From positions 1-9,803 of the forward strand of contig NZ_QUHB01000020.1 in the NCBI RefSeq assembly GCF_003479405.1: a stretch of DNA of 9,803 bases, given 5' to 3'. Shown here in pieces: positions 7,037 through 9,803 of this stretch. This DNA comes from Eubacterium sp. AF16-48 (lineage in GTDB: Bacteria > Bacillota > Clostridia > Lachnospirales > Lachnospiraceae). Both the position numbers and the translations under genes were made by a program. Each line of letters begins with the position of its first letter. The first letter of the stretch is position 1. Below the pieces are notes generated by a model. It saw only the letters and a list, made by a program, of their open reading frames with translations. It searched no databases and was not told the origin of the DNA.

Positions 7037-7432
7037 TTATTCCAATGCTTTCTTTAAGTCCAGAACAAATTGCTTTTGTTGTTTTTTCAAATAGGTTTTT
7101 ACAAAAGGTTTCATAAACCACTTTTTAGGTATTACATTTTCTGTAAAGTCTATTTTTGTTTCATTCCCTTTGTCCGTAAAAATACCAATCCAGTGACCTT
7201 TCATGTTGCTATTCTCCATATCAAATTCCCAGCGTTTATATGGTTCTACAACGGTAACGGTAAATGTAGTAGCATATCCATTTTTTGCGTATTCAATAAA
7301 TTGTTTGTCATTTATTATTTCTGTTTTGCTCAAATCACTTCGCCATAAGTTATATTTATCAACAGCTAAAACAATGTTCCAAACTTTTTGAATATCATTA
7401 TTGATAATTGTATTTATATTTGAAACTGCCAC
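7037..7432 (-). CDS. SRPBCC (START/polyketide cyclase-like) domain protein, 131 aa
   Basis: The protein has the helix-grip layout of SRPBCC/Bet v1-like ligand-binding proteins: an N-terminal strand and helix with DIQKVWNIVLAVDKYNLWR, several beta strands (TTFTVTVVEPYKRWEFDME, HWIGIFTDKGNETKIDFTE), and a long C-terminal helix FVKTYLKKQQKQFVLDLKKAL. Such domains bind small hydrophobic molecules; the ligand here cannot be told. Start is GTG 7432 behind an AGGGGG ribosome-binding sequence; the nearby ATG is out of frame. The gene is AT-richer than the transfer backbone, a sign of separate origin. It is the first gene of cargo unit 2, followed by the 54-aa membrane protein. Confidence 0.78.
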   Translation of the reverse strand: MAVSNINTIINNDIQKVWNIVLAVDKYNLWRSDLSKTEIINDKQFIEYAKNGYATTFTVTVVEPYKRWEFDMENSNMKGHWIGIFTDKGNETKIDFTENVIPKKWFMKPFVKTYLKKQQKQFVLDLKKALE

Positions 7433-7474
7433 TTTTTCATTCCCCCTTTTTAAATTACCGTTTATTGTTTTTTC

Positions 7475-7554
7475 ATATCCACATTATAACATTCTCATAT
7501 CAGCACTACAATAAAATTTTATGCACCGATAATCTTATTGAACAGCTCTAACAG
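7475..7554 (-). repeat. Direct repeat R1, scar copy: 3' end of orf19 plus promoter
   Basis: 80 bp that match 8279-8358 with four substitutions and no indels. It contains the last 36 bp of the orf19 reading frame (through its stop) without the rest of the gene, followed by the promoter of cargo unit 2. It is a recombination remnant. Confidence 0.93.
7483..7511 (-). promoter_or_regulatory. Promoter of cargo unit 2 (SRPBCC and 54-aa genes)
   Basis: Minus strand: -35 TTGTAG (7511-7506), 17-bp spacer, -10 TATAAT (7488-7483) preceded by TG one base away (extended -10, TGTTATAAT). It lies about 50 bases before the SRPBCC start. The perfect -10 and spacing make a sigma-A-type promoter likely. Confidence 0.78.
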
Positions 7555-7558
7555 ACAC

Positions 7559-7639
7559 CATTTCATCACTCCAATCTGAAATTTTGATAAGAAAAAAGCA
7601 GTCAATCCTAAAACTAACTGCTGTGTGTGGATATAAAAT
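7559..7639 (-). repeat. Direct repeat R2, scar copy: leader of the 98-aa gene without the gene
   Basis: Matches 6748-6833: GGAGTGATGAAATG, the terminator hairpin and the GTGTGGATAT region. Right after ATGAAATGG the 98-aa gene is missing and the sequence instead joins TGT and the 3' end of orf19, marking an illegitimate junction at about 7555-7559. Confidence 0.88.
7592..7622 (-). terminator. Intrinsic terminator-like hairpin at the end of cargo unit 1
   Basis: Minus strand: AGCAGTTAGTT pairs with GATTGACTGCT over a TTAG loop and runs into six T. It lies 25 bases after the hydrolase stop codon and probably ends that transcript. It is the counterpart of the hairpin at 6783-6814. Confidence 0.75.
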
Positions 7640-7646
7640 CTAAATT

Positions 7647-8249
7647 CTATTGTATAACTTTTCTTAGCCAATTATCTCTAAAGAAAATCTGTTCGTCAGT
7701 ATGAAACCAATGTTCTCCGTCATTCATAACGGTAAGATTTGCACAATGTCTATCAATAAATTTATCTACCGTTTGACGTGATGTAAGATTATCATGTTCA
7801 GCATACAAAATTTCAGTAGGCGTTTTCCAATTAATCGGGTTTGCCCGAACAAAACATAGATATTCCCACGATAATGTTTCTCCAAAATCAGTTGGTATTT
7901 CTTTTCTTTCAGAAAGTTCCTTTTCAGACACATTCGCCCAGCTCATCATATCTACTATAAGTTGTTCCATATCAAGTATAGGCGATATGAATAATGCTTT
8001 TTCAATCTTGAAATTCTGTAATGTGTGCATTGTAAAATAAGCTCCGATACTATTAGCAAGTACATATATGTAGTCATATTTTTCAGATATTTTATCGTAG
8101 ACTTCCATAATTTTATTTTTTACAATCCACGGGAAATAGTCATTATAATCTACTCCAAAAACATCAAAATCTAAACAAATATTTTTGAACTGTTCAGCTT
8201 CAAGATAACTTCCACCTTTACCATGAACATATATCATTGCTTTCTTCAA
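7647..8249 (-). CDS. Alpha/beta hydrolase, about 200 aa, cargo unit 1
   Basis: This is a small serine hydrolase of the alpha/beta fold; the substrate is unknown. Numbered from TTG 8249: HGKGG near residues 9-13 would form the oxyanion hole, ANSIGA (Ser67) is the nucleophile elbow in a variant without the first Gly, AEHDNLT (Asp153) supplies the acid and GEHWFH (His180) the base, in the correct order and spacing. No signal peptide: cytoplasmic. The frame extends upstream to ATG 8288, but that ATG overlaps the promoter -10 box; TTG 8249 has GGGGG seven bases upstream, and ATG 8237 is the alternative. The gene is AT-rich relative to the backbone and has its own promoter and terminator, so it is an autonomous cargo gene. 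Esterase, thioesterase or drug-inactivating roles are all possible and none is shown. Confidence 0.82.
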   Translation of the reverse strand: MKKAMIYVHGKGGSYLEAEQFKNICLDFDVFGVDYNDYFPWIVKNKIMEVYDKISEKYDYIYVLANSIGAYFTMHTLQNFKIEKALFISPILDMEQLIVDMMSWANVSEKELSERKEIPTDFGETLSWEYLCFVRANPINWKTPTEILYAEHDNLTSRQTVDKFIDRHCANLTVMNDGEHWFHTDEQIFFRDNWLRKVIQ

Positions 8250-8278
8250 AATAACGCCCCCATAAATCAGAATTTTAT

Positions 8279-8358
8279 ATATCCACATTATACCATTCTC
8301 ATATCAGCATCACAATAAAATTCTATGCACCGATAATCTTATTGAACAGCTCTAACAG
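8279..8358 (-). repeat. Direct repeat R1, original copy at the end of intact orf19
   Basis: 80 bp covering the last codons of orf19, its stop, and the promoter of cargo unit 1; it matches 7475-7554 with four substitutions. Confidence 0.93.
8287..8315 (-). promoter_or_regulatory. Promoter of cargo unit 1 (hydrolase)
   Basis: Minus strand: -35 TTGTGA (8315-8310), 17-bp spacer, -10 TATAAT (8292-8287) with the extended -10 form TGGTATAAT. It begins eight bases after the orf19 stop. Initiation would fall near 8280, leaving a leader of about 30 bases before TTG 8249, which excludes the upstream ATG 8288 as the translation start. Confidence 0.8.
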
Positions 8359-8544
8359 TACATCTTTCACACCGCCAGCATTGAATACCAAGCCGACAGC
8401 AATCAAGGCAACTACTAAGAAGCCAATGAGCTTTGAAAACTCACGCTTGAACCCTAAGTAGATACCGATAACCACAATCGCCATAAGCACCAAGCTCTGT
8501 GCGTTTGATAAAAACCATTGATACAAATTTTGTCCGAAATTCAT
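8323..8544 (-). CDS. Small two-helix conjugation membrane protein (Tn916 Orf19-like, TcpD-type)
   Basis: The 73-aa protein begins MNFGQNLYQWFLSN and has two hydrophobic helices, about residues 16-30 and 38-57, separated by a basic turn GFKREFSK, then an amphipathic tail ending NKIIGA. Its position right after the relaxase and its length fit Tn916 Orf19; small proteins of this shape are grouped with TcpD and are thought to be channel components at the membrane. ATG 8544 immediately follows the stop of the 44-aa gene (TAAATG), with GAGGA upstream. Its last codons are repeated at 7519-7554 as a scar. Confidence 0.8.
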   Translation of the reverse strand: MNFGQNLYQWFLSNAQSLVLMAIVVIGIYLGFKREFSKLIGFLVVALIAVGLVFNAGGVKDVLLELFNKIIGA

Positions 8545-8679
8545 TTAATTGTCCTCGCTTTCTTCTAATTGTTTCATTTTATAGTCAGCTTCTTTGCCGA
8601 CATTCAAAATACATATCAAGACTACGCCGATACCCATTCCCATAGATACCAGCAGGAAGTCTTTTAATAATATCCACAT
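8545..8679 (-). CDS. 44-aa single-pass membrane peptide (DUF3789-like)
   Basis: The product begins MWILLKDFLLVSMGMG, has one hydrophobic helix (about residues 5-26) and a charged tail GKEADYKMKQ ending SEDN. Tiny proteins of this form occur after the relaxase gene in Tn916-type elements and are annotated as DUF3789; no role is known. ATG 8679 has GGAGTGAT about seven bases upstream, overlapping the relaxase stop region, and its stop abuts the orf19-like start, so it is translated within the operon. Family name is from memory. Confidence 0.75.
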   Translation of the reverse strand: MWILLKDFLLVSMGMGIGVVLICILNVGKEADYKMKQLEESEDN

Positions 8680-8691
8680 TTTTTATCACTC

Positions 8692-9803
8692 CTAACTTTC
8701 CACCAAATCTTTTGCAGGGGTCGTCTGCTGTTTGATTATCATTTCATGCTTTTCTGTGAGCTTTGCCTGCTGTTCGATTGTTTCCATGTAGTCTGTACCG
8801 TTTCCCTTATCAATCTTTTTCAGCATTTTCAAGGTCGGTGCTACCTGCCTTTGTACCCACCGCAATGTGCGGTCTAAAGTATAAGGTTCTGGCTTTGTCG
8901 TCAGTTTCAGACTTTGCCGATTATTGCCGATAAACCAAGCCCAGCGGTCATTGAGTTTCCAGTCATTTTTTCGCTTGTCGGGTTCTTCATCAACAAACCG
9001 CACATACTGATTGATGATAGAAAAGGCGGTCTGTTCTGCGTCATAATAGGTCAGCAAATCTCGTACTGCATAATAGGCTCGTTCATTGCGAAGCCGTATC
9101 TCAAAACGATTGATAATGTTGGCTTCTTCAAGCGGTGTCCCTAACTTGACATACTGTTCATAGTCTTTTTCATAGATACAGAAATACACATCTGATTTCA
9201 GCGAACCAAGATAAAGGGTACGTCCCATATATTCTCTGTCGTCCTCTCTGTGCTTGATAAGCTCGCCCGACTGATAAAACTTATAGCTTCTGGACTTTCC
9301 GATATATTCCCGTTTCCTGCATTTTTCCGCAAGCTCTGGAATATCCAAAATGCCCGTATGGTCGTTGATAGCAAGGTCGATACGCTTCATCACACCACCG
9401 TCTATGAGTGCGTCCATGAGGAAGTCATACCAGCTTCTTTGCTGTGCCAGCAGGTAACTTTCAAACTGTCTGCAACCACGCCCCTTTAACTCTAAAAGGA
9501 CACCTTTTTCTTCGTCAGCCGACGTATAGATAAAGATGTCCCCTAAAGAGTAATGCTCCGTATAACTGTAATGTCCATAATCTTCATGGAGCATATAGTT
9601 GATATTCAGTTTTAATATGTCTTTGATGATATGCTGTATATCCAGCGTGGGAAAACGAATTTTCACATAATCAAACAGCATGGTAAGCGGTGCTTCTGGA
9701 TTGAACCTTGCCAGTTCTTTATGCAGAGTTTCCAAAAGCTCCTTTGACGGCTTCATTTTTCCGCTTTCTATCTTATTGAGATATTCTCTTGTGATACCAG
9801 AAG
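8692..9803 (-). CDS. mobT: MobT-type relaxase of the Rep_trans family (Tn916 Orf20-like), N-terminus cut by window edge
   Basis: This enzyme nicks oriT and starts rolling-circle processing of the element for transfer; it is related to replication initiators of pT181-type plasmids. The visible 369 codons start inside an XRE-type helix-turn-helix (SGITREYLNKIESGK, 9801-9757), which belongs at the N-terminus of MobT proteins, so the ATG at 9756 is internal and the true start lies beyond the right edge. The Rep_trans domain follows, with LELKGRGCRQFE, the conserved TLYLGS..SDVYFCIYEKD block, and NRFEIRLRNERA. The C-terminus is polar. The stop at 8694-8692 leads directly into the 44-aa gene. In Tn916 oriT lies upstream of this gene, so it should be just outside the window. 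Confidence 0.92.
   Translation of the reverse strand, partial: SGITREYLNKIESGKMKPSKELLETLHKELARFNPEAPLTMLFDYVKIRFPTLDIQHIIKDILKLNINYMLHEDYGHYSYTEHYSLGDIFIYTSADEEKGVLLELKGRGCRQFESYLLAQQRSWYDFLMDALIDGGVMKRIDLAINDHTGILDIPELAEKCRKREYIGKSRSYKFYQSGELIKHREDDREYMGRTLYLGSLKSDVYFCIYEKDYEQYVKLGTPLEEANIINRFEIRLRNERAYYAVRDLLTYYDAEQTAFSIINQYVRFVDEEPDKRKNDWKLNDRWAWFIGNNRQSLKLTTKPEPYTLDRTLRWVQRQVAPTLKMLKKIDKGNGTDYMETIEQQAKLTEKHEMIIKQQTTPAKDLVES

Larger units (their letters stand above)
1..9803 (-). mobile_element. Internal segment of a Tn916-like integrative conjugative element
   Basis: The minus-strand order relaxase (Orf20-like), Orf19-like, ArdA (Orf18-like), TcpE (Orf17-like), VirB4-like ATPase (Orf16-like), VirB6-like (Orf15-like), CwlT-like (Orf14-like) is the conserved transfer module of Tn916-family elements. 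Neither end of the element, nor integrase/excisionase, nor oriT, is in the window. Compared with Tn916 as I know it, extra DNA sits between orf19 and orf18: cargo genes, a 98-aa gene and a second ardA. The classification rests on recalled protein similarity and synteny, which agree throughout. Confidence 0.93.

Noticed and set aside
8250..8288. Upstream ATG start of the hydrolase at 8288
   Set aside because: The ATG overlaps the -10 box of the unit 1 promoter and would not be in the mRNA; TTG 8249 has a good ribosome-binding site.
6840..8290. Tetracycline resistance gene or its leader, as in Tn916
   Set aside because: No ribosomal-protection GTPase frame or motifs are present; the cargo here is a hydrolase, an SRPBCC protein and a small membrane protein.
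6748..8358. Insertion sequence or CRISPR array as the explanation of the repeats
   Set aside because: No transposase frame is present, the repeats occur only twice each at unequal spacing with genes between, and they contain recognisable pieces of orf19 and the 98-aa gene leader.
8914..9489. Plus-strand frames of 76 and 79 codons opposite mobT
   Set aside because: Shadows of the relaxase coding frame with no supporting signals.
9757..9803. oriT or intergenic DNA upstream of mobT
   Set aside because: These bases are in frame with mobT and encode part of its helix-turn-helix, so they are coding; oriT must lie further right.

Overview
The window is an internal segment of a Tn916/ICEBs1-type integrative conjugative element of a Gram-positive host (Bacillota). 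The evidence is gene order and protein similarity recalled from the family; no database search was possible. Codon use and composition fit a low-to-mid GC Firmicute, perhaps a gut clostridium or a streptococcus/enterococcus, but the element is too mobile to name a species. Every gene I accept lies on the minus strand, so transcription runs from high to low coordinates.

Reading in the direction of transcription: a MobT relaxase cut by the right edge (Tn916 Orf20-like); a 44-aa membrane peptide (DUF3789-like); a 73-aa two-helix membrane protein (Orf19-like); then an AT-richer accessory stretch at about 6.84-8.29 kb. The conserved backbone resumes with a 98-aa hypothetical protein, two tandem ArdA antirestriction proteins, TcpE (Orf17-like), the VirB4-like transfer ATPase (Orf16-like, broken by a frameshift at a run of nine A), the VirB6-like membrane channel protein (Orf15-like), and the start of a CwlT-like cell-wall hydrolase (Orf14-like) cut by the left edge. 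Short overlaps (ATGA, TGATG, TAAATG) tie most transfer genes into one operon. Their products would process the DNA, power its export, form the channel through membrane and wall, and shield incoming DNA from restriction.

The accessory stretch is the most interesting part. It holds two units with different cargo: an alpha/beta hydrolase in one, and an SRPBCC-domain protein plus a 54-aa membrane protein in the other. Each unit begins with the same 80-bp block (last 36 bp of orf19 plus an extended -10 promoter) and ends with the same terminator-like hairpin and the ribosome-binding region of the 98-aa gene. The second copies are scars of orf19 and of the 98-aa gene joined end to end. This looks like a cargo slot between orf19 and the ardA genes that has taken in cassettes by recombination in shared flanks, with no recombinase gene visible inside the slot.

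No resistance gene, tRNA, rRNA, CRISPR array, integrase or attachment site is visible. oriT, expected upstream of mobT in this family, would lie beyond the right edge.
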